From assembly GCA_010909165.1 (NCBI GenBank), contig VJWM01000106.1:992001-1056000 (forward strand): a stretch of DNA of 64,000 nt, given 5' to 3'. Positions 1-9,880 of the stretch are shown piece after piece (position 1 is the first letter of the stretch; every line of letters begins with the position of its first letter). Source of the stretch: Anthoceros angustus (Eukaryota > Streptophyta > Anthocerotopsida > Anthocerotales > Anthocerotaceae). The translations under genes were made by a program, and so were the position numbers. The notes beneath the pieces were generated by a model. That model saw only the letters and a program-made list of their open reading frames with translations, had not been told where the DNA came from and searched no databases.

Positions 1-640
1 CATATTCCTTGCATATTATAGTGTATTCTTAGGATAAGCTCAAGTAATATGCTTTGGCATATTCCTTTATTAGTGTATTCTTAGGATATTTGCATCTTTG
101 ATGCCAATAGGATATCTTAGGAATATGCCGATGCAGGGCTAGTATATATAGACCCTTCCATTGAGGACAAGCTCGGATCATAGCTTGTCCTCTAGATATC
201 TAATGCAAGAGGCGTTGTGAGGAGGCCAAAGCTATGACTCAGAGGCGATGTGTGAGGAATTTGCGTGTTGTTCGTGGGAGAGTGTGTTTGTGCCACGATG
301 CTACTCCCTCCTGTTGTTTATTGGTTTGCACCTATATATCCGCGTATTAGATTTGTTTGCTTGGTTGCTGGTTGAGGAAGTGCTTATATGAATTCAAGTG
401 CTTACCTCGTGCGACAGATCCTTAGCTCTCGTGTTGAACTTCAGCTTTTCCTCCCATGTCCTCGCTGCGAGTACGCTACCTGTACTTTGTGAATTTTTTG
501 CTAAGAAAGAATACCTTTGTACCACCTCATAAATGTATCATACGTACATATGATACTTATCTGATGTATCCTGTATAGTAAGCATACTCAGCTGCCCAAC
601 TATCTACTGGCTCTTAGTCCACTGGAGTAGCGTGTCCTTG
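1..640 (+). promoter_or_regulatory. LTR-like promoter stretch without a gene
   Basis: No coding region is seen. An 18-base direct repeat (tagtgtattcttaggata) occurs near positions 20 and 73. A TATA-like box (tatatata) lies at about 143-150 and is followed by a perfect 11-bp inverted repeat (163-173 against 182-192, 8-nt loop). A TATA box followed by a hairpin at the expected transcript start resembles the U3/R part of an LTR, but no partner LTR or target duplication is visible. An ordinary promoter is equally possible. Confidence 0.3.
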
Positions 641-1077
641 AATCTTCAACATGATGCATTGACCCGACTGGGACTCTATTATGCACTTCCTCCTAAGAAT
701 GCAATTGAATCTTACCTCAATGTGAAATGTGAGAGTTAGTTCTTATTTGTGCAAGTGCAATTGTTTTTGTAGGCAGAGTGTGTGAAATGCTTGCTTGTTG
801 CTCTACAAATTGTGCTTGAGAAAGGAACAACAAGCTCCTAAAAATGCCATGCACAAGAGTGCCTGAGAGTGTTCACTCTACCAGCCCCTTTTATAACTGG
901 ACGATTGACACATCCCTGAAGATCGGAAGGCTCGGTGCATCGCACGCTGTCACGGAATGAGCATTCTACATGCCAAAAAGGGAAACGTACTTCATGGGTT
1001 GGCCTGGCATGCCGGCCTAGGAATTTAGACTAAATTCATGAGTTTTGTCATGAGTTTACGAGCTAGGACCATAGACG
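641..1077. other. Gene-free stretch
   Basis: I see no open frame, RNA gene or clear repeat here. It may be the upstream part of the decayed retroelement that follows. Confidence 0.5.
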
Positions 1078-1685
1078 GTGGGTGTTTTTGATCCTTTTTT
1101 AGACGATTTCATTTTACAAAAACAATACTATGAAAAAAGAAAGATAGATAAAAATATCCTTAAATTAAAGATATTCAATTTTCGAGCACACAAGGCTTAC
1201 GTTAAATATTACTTAACTCGGAATCTCCAAATACACCGACAACAACTAGTGGCCAAGTTTCGTTGCAGGGACCACAAGCTCGAAGTGGTAACAAAGAGGA
1301 AGCATAAGGAATGTGCACAACATATCTGCCAGCAATGCTTTGTGGATGAAGTGGAAGATGAAGAACATTTTGTTTCACTTGTCCTGTAACATTTCAAGAT
1401 CAATGAGCCCAGTTACCCATGGACCTTGTACAACGCCATTCCCTGAAACAGCTAATGCAAAAAGCACCCATGCACTTTGCACTCTACCTACAATGTATCG
1501 AGACAATAAGGGCAAAGCCAACTGAGACAATGTAAAATATTATATTAAATTATTAAAATTATGTAAATAAAATAATTATGCATCCAATCGCCGTCGTCAC
1601 GGGGTGTGTGACAATCACTGCGACATGTAAATGAATGAATGAATGAATGAATAAATGAATGAATAAATAAATAAATAAATAAATA
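1078..1685 (+). mobile_element. 3' end of a non-LTR (LINE-like) retroelement, decayed
   Basis: The frame at 1078-1389 (no ATG, so a fragment) carries a zinc-knuckle-like stretch, CQQCF...VEDEEHF, preceded by LVAKFRCRDHKLEV. This matches the C-terminal tail seen in several non-LTR polyproteins (FRC..HKLEIETGR...C..C...EDE.HF). Translation then shifts frame, and the last coding stretch, near 1440-1535, ends in an ALYLQCIETIRAK-like tail and a stop. About 95 bases later the element ends in a pure tetranucleotide run (ATGA then ATAA units, 1629-1685), typical of LINEs that prime on short tandem repeats. No reverse transcriptase domain is present, so it is a 5'-truncated copy with at least two frame breaks. 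Confidence 0.6.
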
Positions 1686-1834
1686 GAGCTCTAGAGTCCA
1701 TTGAGGGATAAGTTATATGAGTGATGTTTATTTTAGCATCTTTATCCGATAAAAGTTTGAAATATTCTATGTGAAGAGACTATATTTTTATGATAATTGT
1801 TTATAATACTATCACATTTCATTTGACATTGATA

Positions 1835-2299
1835 TCAAAACATTGTTCTTCTACAAAGTGGACAAGATTGTTGTCTTTGAAGCCATTGCAAAATACAGCT
1901 CTCATGAAAGGTATGTCTGCAACATCGCAATCTACATATACGATCACCTTGTTCTTGAGTTTCTATACATATACTACATATTTGATGTGGAATTTGGAAA
2001 TCAAGAATTTGAGTGATAAGGTTGCCACAAGAATATTGAAAAAGATCATGATGTTGCTCTGGAGGTGGCCTGCGTAGAATTTGATTCAAAAAATTCTCCA
2101 TTTGACTTTGTAGATTGCTTATGTCGTTTTGCAGTTCATTTCGCCGATTCGCCCTTTCAATTTGCCAATTCTCCCGTTCATTTTGCCAATTCTCCATTTC
2201 ATTTCGCAGATTCCCTATTGCATTTTGTAGATTCTCTATTTCAGTTGTAATCCTTGCAAACATTTCTTGTGAATTCTCAAAGTTGCTTCCATTCCACAT
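1835..2299 (-). CDS. Small coiled-coil RING-H2 finger protein (putative E3 ubiquitin ligase)
   Basis: The 154-residue protein has two parts. Residues ~15-75 are a charged, Asn/Glu-rich coiled coil with a recurrent NWQxER / NRRNE heptad pattern. Residues ~108-152 form a complete RING-H2 finger: CSIC, then CRHTFHESC, then CPLC, giving the C3H2C3 ligand order, with ILQW before the last Cys pair as is usual for E2-binding RING-H2 proteins. The likely role is substrate ubiquitination with dimerisation through the coil; the target is unknown. The start is secure because an in-frame TGA lies two codons upstream of the ATG. A TATA box sits ~170 bases upstream on the same strand. No membrane segment is seen. 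The gene is intronless and flanked by repeats, so a retrocopy is possible. Confidence 0.75.
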   Translation of the reverse strand: MWNGSNFENSQEMFARITTEIENLQNAIGNLRNEMENWQNERENWQIERANRRNELQNDISNLQSQMENFLNQILRRPPPEQHHDLFQYSCGNLITQILDFQIPHQICSICIETQEQGDRICRLRCCRHTFHESCILQWLQRQQSCPLCRRTMF

Positions 2300-2466
2300 C
2301 TTTCAATCAAAGTCTTGAGAAGATTGAGCCTCACGATAATGTTGTCCCTCTGTTAGATCTCCCTTACAAAGCTCACTTCCAATTTCATATGATCGAAGTT
2401 GTCATAGTCTCTAGACTCAAGTCCCAAAACCATGTGAAGCAATTGACTCTCTAAGACTACCTCACT

Positions 2467-2480
2467 CCTTATATAGGGAA
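2467..2480 (-). promoter_or_regulatory. TATA box of the RING-H2 gene
   Basis: On the minus strand this reads CCCTATATAAGGAG, a good plant TATA box, ~170 bases upstream of the ATG at 2299. That leaves a leader of about 140 bases. Confidence 0.5.
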
Positions 2481-2499
2481 GAGAACTTGTTCTTGTTTA

Positions 2500-3514
2500 G
2501 GAATTTTTTTTAAACCTTAAGTTTTATTCTATTAAATCCTTACTTACTATTAATAATAAATTTATCAAATTTAATCTAATGGTTTCAATTATAACATTCC
2601 ACACAATGCTGAATATCCAACTATGCTAATTGATGAGAATGTTGTTCACGATGAAGGCAATGTTGTTAATTTGAGCACAATGAAAATGTGGAGACCAAGT
2701 ATATACCCATAGAGGAAATGTGGCAAGCAGAAGAAGTGGATTAGAATGTTATAGAGGAAGTGATAGTATTGGCGACACCACAAGTCGCAGAGGAGGATGC
2801 ATTGAAAGGTGTGGAGACAATCAAGTTGTATCGGATCCAGCAGCCTTGGGACAATACAAAGGCATTGGAGCTACTTTGCGCAATAGAAGAAGTTATCCTT
2901 GATACAACGGTCTTTAGAGCTGCTTCGATCAATAGAAGAAATCATCCTTGAGGCTTTGGAGCTATATCATTCATTAAAAAACATCATGCATACACTTCAT
3001 AGTTGCTCCCTAGAACTCATGGTGCTGGAGTCTATAGTGTTGGGCAGTGCTTCTTGTAGAGGAAAAAATATTGCTGGTTCTCATATCAAAGCAATGGACT
3101 AAAAGTATCTTTAGTGAATATTTTAATAATTAAGATAATTGATAATTTTATTTTATTTTAGGTGATGTGTTCTATTGCTACATCTTGACGATAAATTATT
3201 CGCTCACTACTGCAATGGGGGATCCATCGGATCCATCTCAGTTAGCAGCAGCACTCTAGATTCCTCGTTCAGCTGTGCTTGCTCTCAGCTAGCCGGGATT
3301 GCTGGTCCATGCAGTCCACATAGCACGTGGATCTCGGAAGCCCACAGACAGTTGAAGAAAAATCGCGGTTACGAGTAGGAAACAGTCCGTCGTACCTTCG
3401 TCTCCATGGAGACGGCCTCTGATGAGTCCACGCCCATGCTTCATGTCTGAATTGCCCACAAGAAGCACCGCTTAAATACGGGACTGTGCGTGGAATAATG
3501 CTGTTCCGGCTGGC
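2500..3514. other. Intergenic region upstream of the PPR cluster
   Basis: Mostly AT-rich. An imperfect internal duplication around 2860-2960 repeats the wording ttggagct..ca.tagaagaa..tatccttga. No protein family is recognisable in its short frames. The last ~250 bases are GC-richer and probably hold the promoter and leader of the first PPR gene. Confidence 0.5.
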
Positions 3515-6475
3515 ATGGCCTTGTCCCACATGCCGCTTTCGGATGCTCATGCTCCGGGTTCCGGAGTCGTGAAGGCTGAAACCGTAAGAGGACTATGTCA
3601 GCATCGGCAGCTCAATGAGGCTGTTGAGGCTCTAGGAGTTCTGGTGCACACAGACTGTCATGTCTCCACGTCTCTGCTGTATGCGGTGCTGAAGGGATGT
3701 GTGGGTAGGAAGGATCTGACTCTGGGTCGCAGAGTTCATGCTCTCAGTGTGAAGAAGGGGTATGAGTCGGACACGTTCTTGTGCAACCACATCCTACGGA
3801 TGTATGCTTCTCAGGGCAGGTTGCAGGAGGCTATGGATGTGTTCACCACGGTTGACAGACCAGATGCCTTCACGTGGTCTGCCATAATTTCTGCACACGC
3901 TAGACATGGGCAGGATAGGCAAGCCTTGGAACTGTATCATCGGATGCGCAGGTCATGTGTGACGCCCGATGGGCATGTTTTTGTAGCAGCCCTGCAGGCT
4001 TGTGCAAGGGGAGCAGACTTGGAGTCCGGGCAGCAGGTGCACGCTGATGTGTTGGCTAGTGGCCTTGAGCGTGACTTGTTTGTGCGAAATTGCTTGATTG
4101 ACATGTACGCAAAATGTGGCAGCTTGAAAGACGCGCAGAGAGTGTTCGTCGGACCTGGGGAAAGGGATGCAGTGACTTGGAATGCTATGATAACGGGGTA
4201 TTCCCAGCAGGGCATGGGGCAGAATGCCCTTCGTCTTTACACGGTTATGCGAGAAGAAGGAATCGTGGAACCCAATGCTGTGACTTTTGTGTGTCTCCTT
4301 CAGGCATGTGCATGTGTTGGTGCACCGGCTTTGGAGAAGGGGAAGGAGCTTCATGGACAAATTAAAGAACTAGGACTTCAGGCTGATGTGGTTATGGCTG
4401 GGAGCCTTGTGAACATGTATGCGAAGTGTGGCAGCCTCGTGGATGCCCGGGGAGTGTTTGATGGACTGGGTCAGAAGAATGTGGTGACTTGGAGTACCAT
4501 GATAGCAGGATATTCTCAGCAGGGACTGGGGCAGGAAGCTCTGCAACTTCACGGCAGTATGCAAGAAGAAGGCATTGCTGCTCCTGATTCTGGGACATTT
4601 GTCTGCCTTCTGCAGGCATGTGCAAGTGTGGGCACCCCGGCTTTGGAGATGGGAAAGAATCTTCACTCGCAAATTAGAAAACAAGGACATGAAGCTGATG
4701 TGTTTGTAGGCAGCAGTTTGGTGAGCATGTATGCAAAGTGTGGCAGCCTGGAAGACGCCCAGAGGGTGTTTGACGGACTTTGTCAGAAGGATGTCGTGAC
4801 GTGGAATGCCATGATTTCAGGGTATTCCCAGCAGGGCATGGGCCAGGAAGCCCTTCGTCTTTACAGTGCTATGCAAGAAGATAGCAATGCTGTACCAAAT
4901 TCCGTGACATTTGCCTGCCTCCTGCAGGCATGTGCATGTGTGGGCACCCCAGCGTTGGAGATGGGGAAGCAGCTGCATTCGCACGTTAAAGAACGAGGAC
5001 AACAAGCTGATCTTTTTGTAGCCAACAGTTTGGTAAACATGTATGCAAAGTGTGGCGGCATCAAGGATGCCCAGAGACTGTTTGACGGCCTTGGTCAGAA
5101 AGACATCGTGACATGGAATGCCATGATCGCAGGGTATTCCCAGCAGGGCATGGGCCAGGATGCGCTTCATCTCTACAGTGTTATGCAGGAGGCACCTGGC
5201 ATCGCTCTACCTAATTCCATGACATTTGCGTGTCTCCTTCAGGCATGTGCCAGTGTGGGCACACCAGCATTAGAGGAGGGGAGGCAGCTTCACTTCCAAA
5301 TCAGAGAACAAGGACATGATTCCGATGTGTTTGTAGCCAACGGTTTGGTCAACATGTACGCCAAGTGTGGCAGCTTGGAAGATGCCGAGAATGTGTTTGA
5401 GGGACTTGTTCAAAAGGACGTGGTGACATGGACTGCTTTAATTGCAGGATATTCCCAGCAAGGCATGGGCCAAGAAGCCCTTCGTTTGTACAGTGCTATG
5501 CAGGAAGATGGGAAGACGGTACCTGATTCCGTGACATTTGTGTGCCTCCTACAGGCATGTGCGAATGTTGCAGCTTTGCATTTGGGACGGCAGCTACACG
5601 CACAGATCGAAGAACAAAGGCTTCAAGCGGATTCCTTTGTAGCCCACAGTTTGATAAACATGTATGCTAAGTGTGGGAGCATGGTTGAAGCACAGGAGGT
5701 GTTTGATGCATTGCCCCAAAGAGATGCTGTAGCCTGGAATGCATTGATTGCAGGATACAGTGGCCTAGGAGAGAGTAAGGAGGTCTTTGAGTCCGTTCTC
5801 AGGATGAGGGACTGTGGAATACAGCCAGACAGCATCACGTTCCTTGGTATATTAATGGTATGCAGTCATACGGGTCAAGTGAACAAGGGGCAGGAGTACT
5901 TCGACGCCATGAGCAGACACTACGGCATCGCAGCCTCGGTGGAGCACTACACATGCATGGTTGATCTCTTGGGTCGCGCAGGTCGACTGAATGAGGCAAA
6001 ATCATTGGTAAATACAATGCCTGTACCTCCCAATGCTGTGGTTTGGCACACTCTGTTGGGTGCTTGCAGAAAGTGGAGCAATGTGGAGGTTGGACGCCAT
6101 GCCTTTGATGAGTCACTGAAGCTGGATGAAAAAGATGCTGCAGCGTATGTGTTGATGTCCAACATATACACCAGTGCCCAGATGGGGGAGCAGGCACAGG
6201 AGATGCAGGCGAGGAGAAAAAGCATCCGGGCATGGAAGCAGGCGGGTCAGAGCTGGTGGACGGACATGGACGGGATGGTGCATAATTTCCTAGTCGGGGT
6301 TAGGAAGAGCCCAGCTAGGCCCAAACTCTTACGTTCCAATTTGAATAACGCAGCATATCCCCAACATCTGCCCTCGATACCAACTGACATTGATGATATA
6401 AAGCAATATCATTTGCGTGGGCTTAGCCAGAAGCTGGCTACAACTCATGCTCTAAACGAAGCGGTCTCCCTATAA
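3515..6475 (+). CDS. PLS-class PPR protein 1 (E type, relic DYW tail)
   Basis: An intronless 986-residue pentatricopeptide-repeat protein. PLS proteins bind single-stranded organellar RNA and usually specify C-to-U or U-to-C editing sites. After a short N-terminus the protein is built of P-L-S triplets of about 105 residues with hallmarks WNAMIxGYSQQGMGQEAL (P), LLQACxxVGTPALEMGKQLH (L) and NSLVNMYAKCGSLEDAQ (S). Four near-identical triplets lie between the conserved first (ALQACARGADLESGQQVH) and last (LQACANVAALHLGRQLH) ones. E1/E2 motifs follow (VVWHTLLGACRKWSNVEVG, AYVLMSNIYTSAQ) and a PG box (QAGQSWWTDM). The last ~35 residues align to the start of a DYW domain, but the catalytic HSE is replaced by LSQ (LSQKLA), so no deaminase remains. 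The start is the first ATG in frame. An overlapping frame from 3498 encodes an Arg-rich presequence-like peptide. No obvious transit peptide matches those of its two neighbours. Confidence 0.9.
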   Translation: MALSHMPLSDAHAPGSGVVKAETVRGLCQHRQLNEAVEALGVLVHTDCHVSTSLLYAVLKGCVGRKDLTLGRRVHALSVKKGYESDTFLCNHILRMYASQGRLQEAMDVFTTVDRPDAFTWSAIISAHARHGQDRQALELYHRMRRSCVTPDGHVFVAALQACARGADLESGQQVHADVLASGLERDLFVRNCLIDMYAKCGSLKDAQRVFVGPGERDAVTWNAMITGYSQQGMGQNALRLYTVMREEGIVEPNAVTFVCLLQACACVGAPALEKGKELHGQIKELGLQADVVMAGSLVNMYAKCGSLVDARGVFDGLGQKNVVTWSTMIAGYSQQGLGQEALQLHGSMQEEGIAAPDSGTFVCLLQACASVGTPALEMGKNLHSQIRKQGHEADVFVGSSLVSMYAKCGSLEDAQRVFDGLCQKDVVTWNAMISGYSQQGMGQEALRLYSAMQEDSNAVPNSVTFACLLQACACVGTPALEMGKQLHSHVKERGQQADLFVANSLVNMYAKCGGIKDAQRLFDGLGQKDIVTWNAMIAGYSQQGMGQDALHLYSVMQEAPGIALPNSMTFACLLQACASVGTPALEEGRQLHFQIREQGHDSDVFVANGLVNMYAKCGSLEDAENVFEGLVQKDVVTWTALIAGYSQQGMGQEALRLYSAMQEDGKTVPDSVTFVCLLQACANVAALHLGRQLHAQIEEQRLQADSFVAHSLINMYAKCGSMVEAQEVFDALPQRDAVAWNALIAGYSGLGESKEVFESVLRMRDCGIQPDSITFLGILMVCSHTGQVNKGQEYFDAMSRHYGIAASVEHYTCMVDLLGRAGRLNEAKSLVNTMPVPPNAVVWHTLLGACRKWSNVEVGRHAFDESLKLDEKDAAAYVLMSNIYTSAQMGEQAQEMQARRKSIRAWKQAGQSWWTDMDGMVHNFLVGVRKSPARPKLLRSNLNNAAYPQHLPSIPTDIDDIKQYHLRGLSQKLATTHALNEAVSL

Positions 6476-6990
6476 TGTCAGGATTGCGGGTTTGCAGATT
6501 TCTAGAGCGTCTTCGAGGATTAAATCTGGAGGAAGCAGATTAGGAAGGCTAATCGGCCCTTGAAATCAAGAACCCACATCGGTCCCCACATGAGATCGCT
6601 GTCGCCATATCGAGTTTGCATTTTGGCATTTGATGCTTTCTCAGCTTCACAACATACATTCTAGCAAGTCTTGCAGCTCTGTGATTGCAGCTCTGCGATT
6701 GCAGCTCTGTGATTTCAGCTCTGAGCCGTTCCCTTATGCAATCCTATGGCCAACATTTGAGAGGGAATATTACTTGATGGTGCACAAGACCTCCACAATC
6801 AAGATCTCCTGTATGACTATCAGGCGAGCTGATCTCTGCACAACAATTTTGTCTGGGGAGGAAGAACTTAACTAGTCGATGCTAGATACACCTCTGTTGA
6901 AAGCTCCTCTGCTCTTGTGCGTCATAGAAATGTATCAAATTTCAGATAGTGCTCTTGCATCCATAGGCTCAGCGCGTGTTCCTATGGGCC
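6476..6990 (+). other. Spacer between PPR genes 1 and 2
   Basis: Contains the 3' flank of PPR 1, a 14-bp tandem repeat (listed separately) and the promoter region of PPR 2. No further gene is seen. Confidence 0.5.
6671..6726 (+). repeat. 14-bp tandem repeat, four copies
   Basis: Four head-to-tail copies of ttgcagctctgtga; copies 1 and 3 are identical, copy 2 has one change and copy 4 is more diverged. Confidence 0.85.
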
Positions 6991-9306
6991 ATGTTCTTTT
7001 GGAGGTTAAGAGGTATTCTAGGAAGAGCTCCTGCTTACCTGAATTCCAGGAAGCAACCTTTGGCACGCAAGCAAGCCGCCAGGTGCGGCACCTTTGCAAG
7101 AACGCGAGCCCGTCCAAGCGGATCCCTGCCTGGAGACGGACCTTCCAGCAGGGTCAAGCCTGCAGAATACGAAAGGGTCGTCACAGCTGGAACTGTGAGC
7201 AAGCTATGTCATGAGGGCCATCTCAGTGATGCTGTTGAGGCTTTGGGAGTTCTTGTGCAGACAGATGGTTGTGTCTCCACGTCTATCTTTTACACAGTCT
7301 TGAAGGAATGTGTTGTTAACAAGGACCTCGTACTGGGTCGCCGAGTCCATGCTTTGGCGGTGCAGAATGGGTATCAGTGGGACACGTTCATGTGCAACCA
7401 CATCCTGCGAATGTATGCTTCTCATAGCAGATTGCAAGATGCTATGGATGTGTTCACCATGGTTGCCAAACCAGATGCCTACATGTGGTCTTCCATCATT
7501 TCTGCACATGTTAAACACGGAGAAGACAAGAAAGCTTTACAACTGTACCGTCGGATGCGCAGCTTGAGTGTGAAGCCAGATGGGCATGTATTTGTGGCAG
7601 CCCTCCAGGCTTGTGCTAGGGGAGCGGACTTGGAAAGTGGGCAGCAGGTGCATGCTGATGTGTTGGCTAGTGGGGTTGAGCCTGATTTGTTTGTATGTAA
7701 CTGCTTGGTGGACATGTATGCAAAGTGTGGCAGCTTGAACGACGCGCAAAGAGTGTTCGACGGGCTTCTTGTGAAAGATGTGGTGACCTGGAGTGCCATG
7801 ATATCAGCGTATTCTCAGCAGGGCATGGGCCAGGAAGCAATTCGTCTGTACAGTGCCATGCAGGAAGATGGCTTGGCTGTACCCAATTCAGTGACATTTG
7901 TGTGCCTCCTGCAGGCATGTGCAAGTGTGGGCACACCAGCGTTGGAGAAGGGGAAGCAGCTTCATGTACAAATTCGAGAACGAGGACACGAAGCTGATGT
8001 GTTTGTGGCCAACAGTTTGGTAAACATGTATGCAAAATGTGGCTGCCTACAGGATGCCCAGAGGTTGTTCGACGGACTTTGTCAAAAAGATGTGGTAACA
8101 TGGAATGCCATGATAGCCGGGTATTCTCGGCAGGGCATGGGGCAGAAAGCTCTTCAGATGCATAGTGTTATGCAACAAGTTGGCATCGCTGTACCCGATT
8201 CTGTGACATTCGTGTGCCTCCTGCAGGCGTGTGCAAGTGTGGGCACCGTGGCCTTGGAGAAGGGAAAGGAGCTTCATGTGCAAATTGGAGAACGAGGGCT
8301 TCAAGGGTGCGTGTTTGTGGCCAACAGTTTGGTCACCATGTATGCTAAGTGTGGTAGCTTGGAAGACGCCCAGCGAGTGTTTGACAGACTTGATCAAAAG
8401 GATGTGGTGACATGGACTGCTCTACTTGCAGGATACTCCCAGCAGGGCATGGGTCAGGAAGCCCTTCATCTGTACAGTGCCATGCAACAAGACGGCGTGA
8501 TTGTACCTGATTCTGTGACATTTGTGTGCCTCCTGCAGGCTTGTGCAAATGTGGCAGCTTTGAATCTGGGACGGCAGCTTCATGCACAGATTGAAGAACA
8601 AAAGCTCCTAGGGGATGGGTTTGTTGCCCACAGTTTGATAACCATGTATGGGAAGTCTGGGAGTATGGTTGATGCACAGCAGGTGTTCGAGGCATTGCCC
8701 AGAAAAGACATTGTGGCCTGGAATGCACTAATTACAGGATACAGCGGCCAAGGACAGAGCAAGGAAGTCTTTGACTTGGTTCTCAGAATGAGCGAGGATG
8801 GCACACAGCCAGATGGAATCACCTTCCTTGGTTTATTAACAGTATGTAGTCATACGGGTCTAGTGGACAAGGGGCGACAGTACTTTGAGGCTATGAGCAG
8901 AGACCATGGCATTCCCCCCACAGTGGAGCACTACACATGCTTGGTGGATCTCCTGGGCCGTGCAGGCCAACTGGATGACGCACTGGCTTTGGTAACGACC
9001 ATGTCTGTGCTGCCTAATGCTGCGCTTTGGCTCACTCTCTTGGGTGCTTGTCAAAAGTGGAGCAACGTGAAGGTGGGACAGCATGCTTTCAATGAAGCAG
9101 TGAAGCTAGACAACAGAGATGCCGCAGCCTATGTGTTGCTGTCAAACATTTACAGCGGTGCCCGGATGTGGGAGCAGGCACATGAGATGCAGGTGAGGAG
9201 AAAAAGCATCAAGGCATGGAAGCAGCCGGGTCAAAGCTGGTGGACAGATATGGAAGGGATTGTGCATAGCTTTTCGGTTGGAAGGCAAATACATGTATCT
9301 TCCTAA
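6991..9306 (+). CDS. PLS-class PPR protein 2 (E type, short array)
   Basis: An intronless PPR protein of about 771 residues, paralogous to its neighbours. I start it at the ATG at 6991. The frame is open a few codons further, but only from a GTG, and 6991 aligns exactly with the ATG of PPR 3 (MFFWRLRGILGRAPA against MPVRRLIGIPGRAPA). The first ~60 residues are rich in Arg, Ala and Ser and nearly free of acidic residues, as in a mitochondrial or plastid transit peptide. Two near-identical triplets lie between the conserved first and last triplets, against four in PPR 1 and six in PPR 3. E1/E2 motifs follow (AALWLTLLGACQKWSNVKVG, AYVLLSNIYSGARM) and a PG box (QPGQSWWTDM). It ends soon after VHSFSVG with no DYW domain, so editing would need a deaminase supplied in trans. 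Confidence 0.9.
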   Translation: MFFWRLRGILGRAPAYLNSRKQPLARKQAARCGTFARTRARPSGSLPGDGPSSRVKPAEYERVVTAGTVSKLCHEGHLSDAVEALGVLVQTDGCVSTSIFYTVLKECVVNKDLVLGRRVHALAVQNGYQWDTFMCNHILRMYASHSRLQDAMDVFTMVAKPDAYMWSSIISAHVKHGEDKKALQLYRRMRSLSVKPDGHVFVAALQACARGADLESGQQVHADVLASGVEPDLFVCNCLVDMYAKCGSLNDAQRVFDGLLVKDVVTWSAMISAYSQQGMGQEAIRLYSAMQEDGLAVPNSVTFVCLLQACASVGTPALEKGKQLHVQIRERGHEADVFVANSLVNMYAKCGCLQDAQRLFDGLCQKDVVTWNAMIAGYSRQGMGQKALQMHSVMQQVGIAVPDSVTFVCLLQACASVGTVALEKGKELHVQIGERGLQGCVFVANSLVTMYAKCGSLEDAQRVFDRLDQKDVVTWTALLAGYSQQGMGQEALHLYSAMQQDGVIVPDSVTFVCLLQACANVAALNLGRQLHAQIEEQKLLGDGFVAHSLITMYGKSGSMVDAQQVFEALPRKDIVAWNALITGYSGQGQSKEVFDLVLRMSEDGTQPDGITFLGLLTVCSHTGLVDKGRQYFEAMSRDHGIPPTVEHYTCLVDLLGRAGQLDDALALVTTMSVLPNAALWLTLLGACQKWSNVKVGQHAFNEAVKLDNRDAAAYVLLSNIYSGARMWEQAHEMQVRRKSIKAWKQPGQSWWTDMEGIVHSFSVGRQIHVSS

Positions 9307-9880
9307 GTGAGGATAGACGGATCTGTTCCACATTTTCCATCTGGGTACAGCGAGCAAATGTCTATTGGACATGCCCCAGACAACAAGCCTGAATCGACCC
9401 CGTAACGAACGTGAAAAAAATCTGCAGTTCCCGGTTGATGACTTCACATTCTCACAGCGTTAATGCCGACATGAACTTTGAATGCCATCTGCATGGACCG
9501 AAGTTGAATACATGTGAAGGAGGTTGGGAATCTTGTTGTAAGTATGTACCAGTGGTAGTGAAACCTTGTGACTAGCTGCCTACACGCCCGGCAGCTTGCA
9601 TGCATGATGATGCAAAACTTTTTGTGCTCAACCCATCACCTTGTGGTTGCTGATTTGTAATTTCACTGTCAGATGTGAAAGGGTCTGCATCCGAGCATTC
9701 TGGAAGCCGACGCCTGCTCGGTCAATCAAGTCTGCAGCTCAGGAGGGAAGCCACTGACGACCTGCGGAATGTCCGTGACGGCTCGCTCAAGCTTCTTCTC
9801 CGACATGACAATTCTTGGTTTCCCAGTCAGTTCTATCAGACGGGTCTGTAGACATTGTAGCCGGCGTGTTCCTGCGAGAC
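9307..9880 (+). other. Spacer between PPR genes 2 and 3
   Basis: Non-coding. I see no DYW relic after PPR 2, unlike after PPR 3. The final part is the 5' region of PPR 3; the frame is open from a TTG at 9815 but has no ATG before 9881. Confidence 0.5.

Noticed and set aside
6976-6990. Upstream GTG start for PPR 2
   Set aside because: Not a usual plant start; the ATG at 6,991 aligns with that of PPR 3.
9815-9880. Upstream TTG start for PPR 3
   Set aside because: No ATG before 9,881, and similarity to PPR 2 starts at 9,881.
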